6,894 bases of DNA from JBFGRM01 sp041563675. GTDB taxonomy: Bacteria > Nitrospirota > Nitrospiria > Nitrospirales > Nitrospiraceae. Below are positions 6,387 through 6,894 of this stretch, in pieces. Within the stretch, counting starts at the first letter, position 1; each line of letters begins with the position of its first letter. Both the position numbers and the translations under genes were made by a program. A model generated the notes under the pieces. That model saw nothing but the letters and a program-made list of their open reading frames with translations, ran no database searches and had not been told where the DNA came from. The DNA is taken from the NCBI GenBank assembly GCA_041563675.1, contig JBFGRM010000136.1, positions 1 through 6,894 on the forward strand, given 5' to 3'.

Positions 6387-6894
6387 TGGAGTCGATCCAA
6401 CAGATCTCGCTCCTCGCAGCGTTTACGGCGGGACTGCTCTCGTTCATCTCCCCCTGCGTCCTGCCGCTCGTTCCCTCCTATGTCTCCTACATCACCGGGC
6501 TTTCGGTCGAGCAATTGGCGAGTGAGGAGGAGCGGCATCGCTACCGCCGTGTCATCATCCTGAACTCCCTGCTGTTCATCGGAGGCTTCTCCTCGGTCTT
6601 CATCGCATTCGGGGCCTCAGCCAGTCTCATTGGTCAGCTGCTGATCACGTATCAGGACGTCATCCGAAAGCTTGGCGGGATTTTGATCGTGATCTTTGGC
6701 CTGTACCTCCTCGGCGTGATCAATCTGAGCTTTCTGAAGACCGAGAAGCGGTACCATTTCAGCAACAAACCGGCCGGCTACCTGGGGTCCTTCGTGATCG
6801 GCGTCGCCTTTGCCGCGGGGTGGACGCCCTGCGTGGGACCGGTTCTCGGAACCATCCTTCTCTACGCCAGCACCACGGACGGCCTGCTGGGCGG
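6386..6894 (+). CDS. ccdA: Thiol-disulfide transmembrane electron carrier CcdA, C-terminus cut by window edge
   Basis: Membrane protein of the DsbD transmembrane-domain family that passes electrons from cytoplasmic thioredoxin to extracytoplasmic thioredoxins such as ResA. I read 169 codons before the window ends, of an expected total of about 230-250. The two family cysteines are present in their hallmark settings: SPCVLPLVPSY with Cys24 in TM1 and GWTPCVGPVLG with Cys149 in TM4. Hydrophobic segments lie near 7-38, 56-83, 94-115 and 132-160. A charged loop EEERHRYRR (47-55) links TM1 and TM2. The ATG overlaps the previous stop by one base (TAATG), which suggests translational coupling. GAGG eight bases upstream lies inside the preceding gene. 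It is the expected electron source for the two TlpA-type proteins encoded just before it. Confidence 0.95.
   Translation, partial: MESIQQISLLAAFTAGLLSFISPCVLPLVPSYVSYITGLSVEQLASEEERHRYRRVIILNSLLFIGGFSSVFIAFGASASLIGQLLITYQDVIRKLGGILIVIFGLYLLGVINLSFLKTEKRYHFSNKPAGYLGSFVIGVAFAAGWTPCVGPVLGTILLYASTTDGLLG

Overview
The window is gene-dense, GC-rich bacterial chromosome with two divergently transcribed blocks. The left block (minus strand) holds two enzymes of the activated-methyl cycle: S-adenosylmethionine synthetase (metK, complete) and S-adenosylhomocysteine hydrolase (ahcY, C-terminus cut off by the left edge). The right block (plus strand) is a System II (Ccs/Res) cytochrome c maturation cluster: ResB/Ccs1, ResC/CcsA, two different membrane-tethered TlpA/ResA-type thioredoxins, and CcdA (cut off by the right edge). 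The organism cannot be fixed from this sequence alone. My best guess is Nitrospirota, close to Nitrospira: that lineage is GC-rich, uses System II cytochrome c biogenesis, and the short-type AhcY would fit. Other System II lineages, such as some Deltaproteobacteria-like groups, are not excluded.

Layout. Positions 1-1037 are ahcY (minus). Positions 1038-1146 are a short gap containing a strong intrinsic terminator for metK. Positions 1147-2301 are metK (minus). Positions 2302-2709 are a 408-base divergent intergenic region in which I see two back-to-back promoters with perfect TTGACA -35 boxes and, near the ccs1 start, an inverted repeat. The plus-strand genes then follow closely: ccs1/resB 2710-4149, ccsA/resC 4217-5134, TlpA/ResA-like 1 at 5169-5789, TlpA/ResA-like 2 (predicted lipoprotein) at 5808-6386, and ccdA from 6386 overlapping its neighbour by one base. 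Gaps of 67, 34 and 18 bases and then -1 indicate one operon.

How the genes work together. MetK makes SAM from methionine and ATP. Methyltransferases turn SAM into SAH, and AhcY splits SAH into adenosine and homocysteine. In the right block CcdA would carry electrons from cytoplasmic thioredoxin across the membrane. The two outward-facing thioredoxins would pass them to the CXXCH cysteines of apocytochrome c, and the ResB-ResC complex would export heme and attach it.

I see no mobile element, CRISPR array, tRNA, rRNA or previously undescribed system. The points most worth a second look are the paired thioredoxins with different anchors and active sites, the terminator between metK and ahcY, and the regulatory features of the divergent spacer.
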